Shown piece after piece: positions 55,401 through 63,683 of a stretch of DNA of 64,000 nt. Positions within the stretch are counted from its first letter, which is position 1. Every line of letters starts with the position of its first letter. A program made the translations under genes and the position numbers. This DNA is from Candidatus Aramenus sp. CH1 (GTDB lineage: Archaea; Thermoproteota; Thermoprotei_A; Sulfolobales; Sulfolobaceae): NCBI GenBank assembly GCA_022678445.1, contig JALBWU010000001.1, forward strand, positions 232,221-296,220, written 5' to 3'. The notes beneath the pieces are model-generated. The model was not told the origin of the DNA. It made no database searches and saw nothing but the letters and a program-made list of their open reading frames with translations.

Positions 55401-55884
55401 CCCAGGCGTAAGGGGAAGTGAAGTTCCACACGTTGTCCGTCACCGTGGCGGAGTGGGTCTCAGTGTTGTACACCAACACGTCCTGGACCCAGAGGGCGTA
55501 GGTATTGCCGTTGTATTGGTAGTTCAAGACCCCGTTGAGCTGGAACGCTACCTCAGGGTTACCGCTTGGGGTAGTAGCTGAGAGGTAGCCCACATACACG
55601 GAGCCGAGGAGCTGAGTGGTCTCCGTCTTGTAGGGGCCGTATGGGCCCACACCGTAGTCGGCTATCCCCATGGGGGCGGGTTCACCCGTATAAAAGGAGT
55701 ATATGTTCACTTCCCCGGTCCTCCCTGCTAGTGACTCGTTGGGCGGGACTGGCGGAAAGGCGTAGGCTTTCTTGACGTAGTGGAGCTGAGTTAGGTCAGA
55801 GGAGCTTGGCTGTGAGTGAACTAGAAAGGAGGCTATGTTTGCGACTAAAATAAAGGCGAGGAAAACGAAAAGGAATGCCTTCAT
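52477..55884 (-). CDS. Large thermopsin-family (A5) protease with C-terminal repeats and membrane anchor
   Basis: The 1135 residues have a signal sequence (1-25), a thermopsin domain from about 40 to 340 (EPAPMGIADYGVGPYGPYKT, a typical segment of the acid protease family), a beta-rich middle to about 620, six related modules of 70-75 residues (about 675-1095) and a C-terminal transmembrane helix (1106-1126) with RRK after it. Sequons are abundant. Secreted thermopsin works at low pH and high temperature; here the enzyme would stay tethered to the cell. It is about three times longer than simple thermopsins. Confidence 0.87.
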   Translation of the reverse strand: MKAFLFVFLAFILVANIASFLVHSQPSSSDLTQLHYVKKAYAFPPVPPNESLAGRTGEVNIYSFYTGEPAPMGIADYGVGPYGPYKTETTQLLGSVYVGYLSATTPSGNPEVAFQLNGVLNYQYNGNTYALWVQDVLVYNTETHSATVTDNVWNFTSPYAWVNSLQGNGALCTYGNQTFYSYTYMTTYLVPPFTFYLLVNVTENSAGQPVLYFWANLGNGWVNFDKVTILNVKGASNVYFLVDGDKYTGSGNMYDIELVMGGVGGTATLTSSYVFMNLEYWNGHNFQQIINAYNFGSDTADTVENAQDLPYYLNQMTGTLQAGIEAGNGGLDGLWNFTFMGSLTVNAPIQSGYVLVYLTKYGYNSSYAQEAIPFTDYGAKFSLLEGDYAVLVYNQKHQLVGEATVEVQGGVYEGTGVANFSVSLQSPIYLTQDGVQEIPVQVNAYGSVEFSLSAPGGISYTYSTSGCFQGNGTEVVWVGVSSLSPGIYYAALTATLFPGFSKSVQIPIVVLQGLEAVTFNYSYVGAPLPSPPTVTLKFPNGTVINATMPFSVQVPSGTNYTVEESMTFQGVRWATPVSSGEVPTTPDGVYSFNFTYYKQDLVTFTFSVVGGGNYGEPEIEAESFGQFETVLPGTYWVDYGSPYSYPSELPYSTSSVRWEATDCQGIVTSPGKVSVTYYLQYYVKVVGQGKAYALVDGKNVTFTSGWYDAGAQVQIEQVPYYLGSGERLFVVGASSSMSFIVDSPMKVVLDQVVQYYVDVESKVPAYALVNGTNTTLTSGWYNAGTKIEVENVTYYLSPDTRFLLLNVSPSRSLTVGSSTTLSLDYVEQFLVDVTPSGLVHAEVNGKEEPLTSGWYNAGSNVTVYPLMQYNGTEERVVVVSVSPSNSFKVDEPTSVHVNAVVQYYVYVNSPIPTYALVNGTNTTLTSGWYNAGTKIEVENVTYYLSPDTRFLIVGISPSQLTVKGPAEVNVYVERQFLLQLNVDFPVKALIDGVLGYVTSNSWFNENTTIQILNQTYYVNKEERIIITVVSPLSVTMDRPVTLTVNYVKQYLVDINGNESWVNAGKTILLESNLPFYLLGRFVGTFNVSTGAKLVVNGPIHEVLKAEPNWLFVAGIVAVGAVIGVGGLMGKRRKGE
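52560..53850 (-). repeat. Six tandem modules inside the thermopsin gene
   Basis: Each module of about 75 codons carries QYxVxV...ALVNGTNTTLTSGWYNAG, with the core SGWYNAGTKIEVENVTYYL. The second and fourth modules are nearly alike: 53033-53138 and 53477-53582 are identical over 106 bases, showing a recent copy or gene conversion. The fifth and sixth are more diverged. Confidence 0.8.
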
Positions 55885-55941
55885 GTTGGTAACAATAATA
55901 CATAGTCCCTAATAAATATTCTAAGGAGAAAACGGTTGAGG

Positions 55942-56724
55942 TCATATCTCGTAGACAAGGGATGCCCTTTTCACGGTTCCGTCGGAAAGCCTGAACTCCG
56001 CGACGTAAACGTTCCCCGGTACCAAGGAACCTGCTATCTGAAACTTGAGGAAGACCTTGTTCTCCCCTGGAACCAGCTTCCTCGTGCTAACTTGAGTTAA
56101 GGGGAAACCCAAGAGGAAGACGTCCACTATTTCCGCCTCGGTCGAGGAGAACAAGGTGACCTCGGCTTCACCAGTACTTCTAAGCCACCCGTAGCCGACG
56201 CTCTTGTCGCTTACCTCTAGGGTTACCGTCTGCCTTCTTTCGAAGGACTTGGCGGACATCTCGGAGGAGGCAAAGTAGCACATGGGATATCCCACCACGG
56301 AGCTAAGGACGCCAATTATCATGACCCCCGCTAGCCTTAACTTTTCGTCCTTATACTCCTCTCCCACCTTATACACAGCGTAGCCCACGATGCCGTTTCC
56401 CACTGCAACTAGCACAGAGCCCAAGTAAAGTAAAGGGGAATACACGTCGCTGAAGATGAGGGACAACGCCCCTAGCACGAACACGTTAGTACCCAGGTTA
56501 CCTAGGCTCCTACCGGTCTCCGACACCCTGAGCAGTCCTACCCTGAGCTTTGAGAGGCCCAGGACGAACAAGGCATAGGATACCAGTTCCATGACGAGTA
56601 CAAGCAACGATAGCAAGGTGAAGCGGAGGAAGGCCATGCCCACGATGGCTAGGAGAATTACGATGGAGATCGTAACATAAAGTGAGCCCTCTTTTAAGTC
56701 CTTAAACCCTTGGTTTACTTCCAT
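55942..56724 (-). CDS. Membrane protein, DUF973-like
   Basis: The 260 residues start with FKDLKEGSLYVTISIVILLA, a beginning I associate with the DUF973 family of Sulfolobales, followed by five to six helices (about 14-155) and a soluble beta-rich C-terminal domain (160-260). Family function unknown. It lies 30 bases after the start region of the SpoIIM-like gene on the same strand. Confidence 0.55.
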   Translation of the reverse strand: MEVNQGFKDLKEGSLYVTISIVILLAIVGMAFLRFTLLSLLVLVMELVSYALFVLGLSKLRVGLLRVSETGRSLGNLGTNVFVLGALSLIFSDVYSPLLYLGSVLVAVGNGIVGYAVYKVGEEYKDEKLRLAGVMIIGVLSSVVGYPMCYFASSEMSAKSFERRQTVTLEVSDKSVGYGWLRSTGEAEVTLFSSTEAEIVDVFLLGFPLTQVSTRKLVPGENKVFLKFQIAGSLVPGNVYVAEFRLSDGTVKRASLVYEI

Positions 56725-56754
56725 AACACAGTATTTGGATCCAATTAAAAATTG

Positions 56755-57774
56755 CTAACTTATGCCCAAGATGCTCTTCAACTTTGAGATGAGAGGTAAC
56801 GCGTATCCCTTGAACTCCTCGAAGTTGCCATGTGACTTGCTGTTGTAAGCCCCCTGGAAGAGGGTTGGTAGCTCGGGATAGAACTTCTGGCCCAACAAGT
56901 TCACTGTGTTGAAGAAGTCCTGAAGCGTTATGGGCATGAAGCCGGACTTGATGGAGGCCTCCTTGACTAATAGGACCACCACGTCCCAATAGGCCTGCAT
57001 TGCCTCCGGTATCCTTCCTTGGTTTTCCATTATCTGGGCCCTGTAGAGCATGGAGCTGACTTCCTGTTGCAGTGAGAGCTGTGGGTTCGCGTATTGTGGT
57101 TGGGAAGCGGGATAATAGTAAGTAGGGTACTGGGCGGGGTATTGATATCCTTGGCTTGAATAGGCATTGACGTTACCAACGCCGACCTTCTGGTAATTGT
57201 CTGCCTTTCTCTGGAGGTACTCGTAGAGGAAGTACAGACCAACTATTGCAATTGCCCCTGGAATCCACATAAAGTACGACAAGGACGGGAACGAGATCTC
57301 GGCAGCCTCAACCATAGCCGCTAAGAGTAGCTCCAAAGCCGCAAAGGGAACCATGAGAAGGGACCTAACCCAGTCCCTCTTCCAGATTGCGTAAGTCCCA
57401 GCTCCAGCAGCGACGGCGTAAGCAGGAAGCTCCAACCAGCTGTGAGGGAGGGTCATGAGTCCTATAGCGTCCACTACTCCGGGAATGTGATATACTGTAG
57501 TGGTATAGGACGTTAGCACGTATGCGGTGGAACCAATGGAGAAGAGCAACACGCCTATACCTATGACAGGCAGGAAGTCCACTAACGCAATTGATAAGTT
57601 GTGGGAGAATATGGTCAGGAAGAGCAGTACGTAGGGGAGGGAGTCTGTGCTAGAAACTGTAGAGGAGAAGGTCTGGGCCATCTCTGGGTTATTGACTGGA
57701 ATGGCGGAGACTCCTAGGAATATTGCCAACTCAATTCCAAAGAATATTAGGATAAGTCTTGTTATCGGCCTCAT
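56755..57774 (-). CDS. SpoIIM-like membrane protein with Tyr/Gln/Pro linker and helical tail
   Basis: The 339 residues begin with a helix, then LFLTIFSHNLSIALVDFLPV and MTLPHSWLELPAYAVAAGAG, the paired motif of the SpoIIM (stage II sporulation protein M) family. Five or six helices end near 195. A linker rich in Tyr, Pro and Gln (about 205-235) precedes a helical C-terminal domain (240-339) that looks HEPN- or TPR-like. Homologues in archaea are common but their role is unknown. Confidence 0.72.
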   Translation of the reverse strand: MRPITRLILIFFGIELAIFLGVSAIPVNNPEMAQTFSSTVSSTDSLPYVLLFLTIFSHNLSIALVDFLPVIGIGVLLFSIGSTAYVLTSYTTTVYHIPGVVDAIGLMTLPHSWLELPAYAVAAGAGTYAIWKRDWVRSLLMVPFAALELLLAAMVEAAEISFPSLSYFMWIPGAIAIVGLYFLYEYLQRKADNYQKVGVGNVNAYSSQGYQYPAQYPTYYYPASQPQYANPQLSLQQEVSSMLYRAQIMENQGRIPEAMQAYWDVVVLLVKEASIKSGFMPITLQDFFNTVNLLGQKFYPELPTLFQGAYNSKSHGNFEEFKGYALPLISKLKSILGIS

Positions 57775-57982
57775 AAGTATTATGGTGGTACTAATAGGTT
57801 ATATAAGTTTTCCAAATGTTATTTTAAACAGGGAAAAAGGTTCATTTAGGACGGGATGTAACTCCTCTTCGTGAACCTTCTAGGGCGTAGGCGAGCTATT
57901 GGTTACGTCCGTCACTATATCTAGCTAGAATGAAACAAGTGTAAATAAAAAAAGATAAATCGTTTTACAGTGAAAATAACGT

Positions 57983-60241
57983 ATGGAGAAAGAGGAAAGG
58001 AAGATAACTTTGCGGTTGCGCAACGAGGAATTAAAGGTCGTGGGAATGCACTGCGCCACTTGCGTCGCCACTGTGTCCAAGTCAGTCTCCTCGGTGAAGG
58101 GTGTTGTGGATGTAAACGTGAACTTGGCTAGCGGAGAGGCCAAAGTGAGCCTTTCTGGCGCGAAGCTCAAGGACGTTGTGGAGGCCGTAAGGAAAGCAGG
58201 TTACGACGTCGTCACACAGAGGGCCACGTTAAAGGTCTCGCTCAACCCAGAGGAGGTGGAGAGACTTAGGGAAGAGATGGAGGAGATGTCCGGAGTCGTG
58301 AAGGCGATTGTAAACGTAGACGGCGTTGTTTACGTCGAGTTCAACCCGCTGTCCACCAAGGCGGAGGAGATAAGAGAGGCCTTGGAGAAGGAGGGTTACA
58401 AAGTTTCAGTACTGGCAGGGGAGGAGGAAGTCCCTGAGGTTCTCGCGTCTAGGAGGGAACTCAGGGGCTACCTCTACGCCCTGGCTGTTGGCGTTGCGTT
58501 CACTCCGCTGACTTTGATCTTCCAGTACACAGGCCTGACCTTCTTAGCCCTCCTCTTCTCAGTACCAGTACAGTTTTACTCGGGGCTGAGGTTCCACTTG
58601 GGGGCGTGGCGGGCTTTCAAGAACAAGACGACCAACATGGACACCTTGGTCTCCCTTGCCTCAAACGTTGGCTGGCTCTACAGCCTCTACTCCTTCCTAG
58701 GCGGTGGTCCAACCTTCTTCGACTCTATCTCGCTCCTCATCACCTTCATCTTGGTGGGGAAGACGTTGGAGGCGTACTTGAAGGCAAAATCAACCAACGA
58801 GGTAGCGGGGCTCCTTTCGGTAAAGGCCCACGCACTTAGGGAAGGAAGAGAAGTAGAAGTGGACTCGTCTAAGCTGAGGATAGGGGACGTTGTAGTAGTG
58901 AGGACAGGGGAGACGATCCCTGCTGACGGCGTAGTTGAAGAGGGGATGGGAGAAGTAGAAGAGGCAATATTCACGGGGGAAGCTAGACCCTCAAGGAAGG
59001 TCAAGGGCTCTCCCGTGATAGCCGGTTCCACCCTAGTGTCTGGAGCCCTCAAGGTGTACGTAACTAGGGCTGGAAATAGGACTTACTTGGCCCAAGTAGT
59101 CCAAGCGTTGAGGGAAGCGCAGAACGTCAAAGTTCCCATTCAGAAATTAGTGGACAGAGTGTCGCAGGTCTTCGTCCCCACGATCATATCCATTGTAGTT
59201 GTCGTCTTCCTCGTCTGGAAACTGCTCATGGGCGTTCCCACTTATGAGGCTGTCCTGTTCTCGGTGGCAGTGTTGGCTGGAGCTTGTCCCTGCCCCCTCG
59301 GCCTAGCCACCCCGATGGCAGTACTAACTAGCGTAAACAAGTTGGCTAAGAAGGGAGTAGTGGTAAGGGACGGGAACGCAATGGAGAAGCTAGACCAAGC
59401 CAAAGTGTTCATTTTCGACAAGACCGGTACCTTAACGAAGGGAGAGTTTAAGGTCACAAAGGTCACAGTGGACGAGGAGACCCTAAATGCGGTGGCGAAC
59501 CTAGAGGGCTACAGCTCCCACCCTATAGCTAAGGCCATCGCCAAGCTGGCGAAGAGGAAGTTGAAGGTGGAGAACTTCTCCGACTTCCCTGGAGAGGGAG
59601 TCTTTGGCATAGTGGAGGGAAAGAGCATAATAGTTGGGAAGAAGGACTTCGTGCTCAGAAACTGCGAGGGAAATGGGGAAGAGAGCATTCTGGTCTGCGT
59701 CGACGGGAAAGTTGTTGGGAGCATCGTGGTGGAGGACGAGCTAAGGGAGGACGCAGTGACGATGATAAGGGAGCTCGTCAAGCAGGGTAAGGAGGTTTAC
59801 GTAGCCACGGGTGACCCAGACCCCAAGTTGGACCTAGGCGTTAAGGTCTTTTTCGGCCTCTCCCCAGACGAAAAGGTGGATCTGGTGAGGAAGATGAGGA
59901 AGAAGGGGCTCACGGTGTTCGTGGGAGACGGCGTTAACGATGCCCAAGCCATAAGGGAGGCCGACGTTGGTATAGCGGTCTCCTCCGGGACAGACATAGC
60001 CAAGTACGCGGGTGACGTGATAGTGCCATCCGTGAATTCCATCTTGGAGCTGGAGAGGATGGGGAGGAGGACGGTGAGGAAGATAAAGGAGAATTTAGCA
60101 TGGGCTTTTGCCTACAACTCGGTCTTGGTAGCGATAGCCTCCGGTCTCTTTTACCCTGCGTTGTACCTACCGCCGGAGTACTCAGCCCTCGCAATGAGCC
60201 TAAACAGCGTCTTCGTCGTAACTTGGTCCCTGGTTAGCTGA
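57983..60241 (+). CDS. copA: Copper-translocating P1B-type ATPase
   Basis: The 752 residues begin with a heavy-metal-associated domain, GMHCATCVAT (C24, C27), followed by a second HMA-like fold lacking cysteines (about 75-145). The actuator domain has FTGEARPS (TGE), the transport site is GACPCPLG (C435, C437), the phosphorylated site is DKTGTLTKG (D479), and the hinge is GDGVNDAQAIREAD. The final helix has AMSLNSVFVV, the MSxxS copper motif. It exports Cu+ from the cytosol. Its stop overlaps the convergent ClC gene by 42 bases. The cysteine-free second HMA-like repeat is a difference from most CopA proteins. Confidence 0.93.
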   Translation: MEKEERKITLRLRNEELKVVGMHCATCVATVSKSVSSVKGVVDVNVNLASGEAKVSLSGAKLKDVVEAVRKAGYDVVTQRATLKVSLNPEEVERLREEMEEMSGVVKAIVNVDGVVYVEFNPLSTKAEEIREALEKEGYKVSVLAGEEEVPEVLASRRELRGYLYALAVGVAFTPLTLIFQYTGLTFLALLFSVPVQFYSGLRFHLGAWRAFKNKTTNMDTLVSLASNVGWLYSLYSFLGGGPTFFDSISLLITFILVGKTLEAYLKAKSTNEVAGLLSVKAHALREGREVEVDSSKLRIGDVVVVRTGETIPADGVVEEGMGEVEEAIFTGEARPSRKVKGSPVIAGSTLVSGALKVYVTRAGNRTYLAQVVQALREAQNVKVPIQKLVDRVSQVFVPTIISIVVVVFLVWKLLMGVPTYEAVLFSVAVLAGACPCPLGLATPMAVLTSVNKLAKKGVVVRDGNAMEKLDQAKVFIFDKTGTLTKGEFKVTKVTVDEETLNAVANLEGYSSHPIAKAIAKLAKRKLKVENFSDFPGEGVFGIVEGKSIIVGKKDFVLRNCEGNGEESILVCVDGKVVGSIVVEDELREDAVTMIRELVKQGKEVYVATGDPDPKLDLGVKVFFGLSPDEKVDLVRKMRKKGLTVFVGDGVNDAQAIREADVGIAVSSGTDIAKYAGDVIVPSVNSILELERMGRRTVRKIKENLAWAFAYNSVLVAIASGLFYPALYLPPEYSALAMSLNSVFVVTWSLVS

Positions 60242-61969
60242 CTTCCTCGAGACCTCTCTCTCATAGGCCTTAAACAAGGATTCCAGTGTTAGGATGCCCA
60301 CTAACTTGTCTCCCTCCACTACGCTAACCCACCTGGTCCTGTTCCTGCCCATTACCTCCAACGCGTGCTCAAGGCTGGAATTAGGGGAAACGGTAGGCAC
60401 TCCAGTCAGCACGTACTTTCTCAAGGGGTCGTCTCCCCTTTTCCCTTGGAGCTCCCTCATGTAAACGACGCCGACGAAGTTTCCCGCCCTGTCAGTGACT
60501 GGGACGCTCATCAAGTTATTGTCCTCCATTAACTTCCTCGCCTCCTCTACCGTAGAGTCTACTGAGGCGCTCAGCTGTAGTAGCTCGCAGTCCTTGACTT
60601 TTAGCTCCCTCATAACCGGCACCTCGTATTCTGCTCTATGCGCTGGGGAGTCCCTCCTAGTGGGCACTTGTGCCCCGTTGATGGTCTCGCTACCTGAGAC
60701 TAGGTAGGCCAAGGCCACGGCGACCATGGCCCCTGGAAGCACTTGAAGGCTCTCAGTCATCTCAGTAACCATAATGATCATGGACAGGGGCACTTTCCCC
60801 GCTGCAGCAAACACAGACATCATGCCTATGACCACGAAGGGGGCGACGGAGTTGACCACCCCCGGGAAGAGGGAGTGGAAGGCTAGGCCCATAGCCCCTC
60901 CTAGGTATGCCCCAATGAAGAGAGCTGGTACGTAAACTCCCCCGCTACCCCCTGAGCCTACCGTTAGGCTTGTGGAGGCTATCTTCAGGAAGGGGAGCAA
61001 CACTAGAAGGGCCAACGTAGGTAACACAGGGGAGTAGAGGGAAGACAGTCTCCCAAGCTCCACTAGGTTTATCCATCCAGTCCCCTCCCCCAAGACCTCC
61101 GGTGCCATCAGCGCTATACACCCAGCTAGTGCCCCTCCAATAGCGGGCCTTAAGAACCTAGGGCTTATCCTTTTGAAGGCGTTGTTTACTGCGTAGAAGC
61201 TCCTAGCGTATAAGATGCCCACTAGCCCGCTCGCTACTCCCAAAACTGCGTAGAGGGGAAGCCTGAGGGGGTCAAAGGATTCCGTGTACTGACCAAAGAT
61301 GGGCGAAAACCCAGTGAAGAAGCCAAAGATAGTGTAACTTATTGAGGAGGCGACCAAGGAGGGATAGATAACCTCGGGCTCGAGGTCCCTCAAGTAGAGG
61401 ATCTCAGCTGAGAGCACTGCCCCACCTATGGGTGCCTTAAGTATGGTCCCTATACCGGCACCGATCCCCACCGCCACGGCAACCCTCCTATCCTCCGGGG
61501 ACGTCGAGAGGAATTTGACTATGGAGGAGGCCAGGGAGGATGATATGAGGGCAGAGGGGCCCTCCTCCCCAGCGCTACCGCCGGAGCCAATGGTCAGCGC
61601 CGACGCCAGGAGCTTGAAGGGGGCGACCACCCACCTCATCCTCCCTTGGTAGCGGTGAAACGACCTTATGGCGTAGTCTGTGCCAGACCCCTCTACCTCT
61701 GGGACTAAGATGGAGATTACTCCCACCAGGAGCCCGCCGAGGGCTATAGCAAGGGGTATGAGGAAGTACCTCTCAGCGTGGAAGTGAAACTGGGCGCTCC
61801 CTCCTTCCCCAAGGGGCTCTGGATAGTCCATTCCCACTAGCCCCTTGATGAACAGGAAGTCGAAGACCTTCACGAGCTCGTAGAGGGCGGTTATTGAGAG
61901 CCCCGTGATGACCCCTATCACAAGTCCTAGAAAGAACCACCTCTCGAAGTAGGGCAGGGACACCTTCAA
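60200..61969 (-). CDS. ClC-family chloride channel/antiporter with CBS domains
   Basis: The 589 residues contain the ClC core: GSGGSAGEEGPSA (gating Glu E136 in the GxxGP loop), GIGAGIGTILKAPIGGAV, and GSGGSGGVYVPALFIGA. Two CBS domains follow (about 465-570): LMSVPVTDRAGNFVGVVYMR and WVSVVEGDKLVGILTLESLF. In acidophiles ClC proteins may help acid tolerance. The C-terminus extends 14 residues into sequence complementary to the end of copA. Confidence 0.92.
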   Translation of the reverse strand: MKVSLPYFERWFFLGLVIGVITGLSITALYELVKVFDFLFIKGLVGMDYPEPLGEGGSAQFHFHAERYFLIPLAIALGGLLVGVISILVPEVEGSGTDYAIRSFHRYQGRMRWVVAPFKLLASALTIGSGGSAGEEGPSALISSSLASSIVKFLSTSPEDRRVAVAVGIGAGIGTILKAPIGGAVLSAEILYLRDLEPEVIYPSLVASSISYTIFGFFTGFSPIFGQYTESFDPLRLPLYAVLGVASGLVGILYARSFYAVNNAFKRISPRFLRPAIGGALAGCIALMAPEVLGEGTGWINLVELGRLSSLYSPVLPTLALLVLLPFLKIASTSLTVGSGGSGGVYVPALFIGAYLGGAMGLAFHSLFPGVVNSVAPFVVIGMMSVFAAAGKVPLSMIIMVTEMTESLQVLPGAMVAVALAYLVSGSETINGAQVPTRRDSPAHRAEYEVPVMRELKVKDCELLQLSASVDSTVEEARKLMEDNNLMSVPVTDRAGNFVGVVYMRELQGKRGDDPLRKYVLTGVPTVSPNSSLEHALEVMGRNRTRWVSVVEGDKLVGILTLESLFKAYEREVSRKSANQGPSYDEDAV

Positions 61970-62289
61970 TGCCCCTTCACCTCAAGGGCCTTAAGGAGCT
62001 GGTCCACGTAGTTCTCTTCCCCGTATATTACAAGGTCGTCGACGTCCTTCTCATAGTACTTCTCTATTGCCTTCACCACGCTCTCCACAGACCCCGTCAT
62101 AATGTCGACCACTTCGCCTCCCCTGAGCTTGTCGTCCTCGTAGACCACGAAGGCCATGTTCCTGTACATCTGGATCCTAAAGGCAGCGACCACCTTTCCG
62201 TCCTCCACTTTCTTGTACAAGTAAACGAGGAGGACGGGCTCCGTCAAGGAGTGCCTAACGTACTCAGCTAACTTTATCATGGAACCCAT
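61966..62289 (-). CDS. Hypothetical protein coupled to ClC
   Basis: The 107 residues (ATG 62289; a second ATG at 62280 is possible) form an alpha/beta domain: VRHSLTEPVLLVYLYKKVED, FRIQMYRNMAFVVYEDD and VESVVKAIEKYYEKDVDDLV. It overlaps the ClC start by four bases (ATGA), so it is probably co-translated with the channel. Family not recognised; a regulator or partner of the channel is possible. Confidence 0.55.
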   Translation of the reverse strand: MGSMIKLAEYVRHSLTEPVLLVYLYKKVEDGKVVAAFRIQMYRNMAFVVYEDDKLRGGEVVDIMTGSVESVVKAIEKYYEKDVDDLVIYGEENYVDQLLKALEVKGH

Positions 62290-62322
62290 AAAGTATTTAG
62301 TCCCGCAGTGTAAAAAAACGTA

Positions 62323-63591
62323 ATGTCTTTGCTGGACGAGTTCTTCGAGTTCCTCAAGGTAGATACAACCTCAGCTAAGGGGAAGGGAGAGGAAGGTGCC
62401 AAGTTCCTAGTGGACTTCATGACGGAAAGGGGGATTGAGGCTGAGCTGGTTAGGCACAAGGCTGTCAACCCCTACGTGATCGGGGAGATAGACGTAAAGG
62501 CCAAGAAGACCCTCTTGATTTACAACCACTACGACGTCCAGCCTGCAGAGCCTCTAGAGAAATGGGACACTGACCCCTTCAAGCCCGTGGAGAAGGACGG
62601 GAAGATATACGCGAGGGGGGTTGCAGACGACAAAGGGACGTTGATGGCAAGGCTCCAGGCTGTGCTTCAGCTGCTAAAGGAGGGAAAGCTAAAGGTAAAC
62701 GTAAAGTTCGTCTACGAGGGGGTAGAGGAGATAGGGAGCCCCTTCATAGAGGACTTCCTTCAGGATTATAAGGAGAGGCTTAAAGCCGACTACGTGCTCT
62801 GGGAGGGAGCGGGAAGGGGAGCCGATAACTCCCCTGAGATAGTCCTAGGCGTCAAGGGACTCCTTTACGTGGAGATAAGGGCGAGGACGGAAAAGGACTT
62901 GCACTCCATGTACGCCCCTATAGCCAGGAACCCCGCTTGGGAGCTTATCTACTTCTTGACAAGCCTAAGGTCTGAGGACGGAAAAGTGAGGATCAAGGGC
63001 TTTTACGACAAGGTTAAAAGGCTCACCGAGGAGGAAGTGAAGTACTTGAGAGGGTCTAAGGAAGAGGTGGAGAAGGCACTGGGCCAAAGCGTCCCCGAGG
63101 AATTCATGAGGAAGCTAGTCGAGGAGCCTACATGCAACGTGGCGGGGATATACGCTGGGTACACCGGAGAGGGGTCGAAGACAGTGATACCCTCATACGC
63201 CTTCGCCAAGCTCGACTTCAGACTTGTGCCAGACCAAGACCCTGAGGACGTGCTTGAGGAACTTAAGAAGGTATTGCCCAGCAACCTAGAGCTTAAGGTG
63301 TGGGGCAAGGTGAGGCCCTACAGGACGTCAATTAACAGCGAGATAGCGAGGGCCTTGATCTCCTCAGCTAAAGAGGTGTACGGTGTCGACCCACTCGTGA
63401 TGCCCAACTCCCCCGGAACTGGTCCTATGGAGGCCTTCGCGAGGATACTTAACAATAACCAGATTGCGGACGGAGTAGGGGTAGGGTACTACGGCTCCAA
63501 CATACATTCCTTTAACGAACATATATACAAGGAGGACTACTTTAAGGCTATGGACTGGATGAAGGAGCTCGTGATGGAGCTACAGAAATAG
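62323..63591 (+). CDS. M20 family metallopeptidase (ArgE/DapE/carboxypeptidase-like)
   Basis: The 422 residues have the M20 metal sites: LIYNHYDVQP (His), YARGVADDKGTL (bridging Asp), VYEGVEEIGSP (catalytic Glu and ligand Glu), and YGSNIHSFNEHIYKEDY (final His). A dimerisation lid from about 185 to 300 begins VLGVKGLLYVEIRARTEKDL. Dipeptidase or carboxypeptidase activity is likely. The start ATG 62323 is near-leaderless and 33 bases from the divergent 62289 gene. Confidence 0.9.
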   Translation: MSLLDEFFEFLKVDTTSAKGKGEEGAKFLVDFMTERGIEAELVRHKAVNPYVIGEIDVKAKKTLLIYNHYDVQPAEPLEKWDTDPFKPVEKDGKIYARGVADDKGTLMARLQAVLQLLKEGKLKVNVKFVYEGVEEIGSPFIEDFLQDYKERLKADYVLWEGAGRGADNSPEIVLGVKGLLYVEIRARTEKDLHSMYAPIARNPAWELIYFLTSLRSEDGKVRIKGFYDKVKRLTEEEVKYLRGSKEEVEKALGQSVPEEFMRKLVEEPTCNVAGIYAGYTGEGSKTVIPSYAFAKLDFRLVPDQDPEDVLEELKKVLPSNLELKVWGKVRPYRTSINSEIARALISSAKEVYGVDPLVMPNSPGTGPMEAFARILNNNQIADGVGVGYYGSNIHSFNEHIYKEDYFKAMDWMKELVMELQK

Positions 63592-63683
63592 GCTCTAAGA
63601 TAACACTAGCAAGGACAACGTGTCAAGGAATCGTATTATGTCCCTTTTTGTCCCTTGGTTAGAGTCGGTAAAAATTCGCTGAT

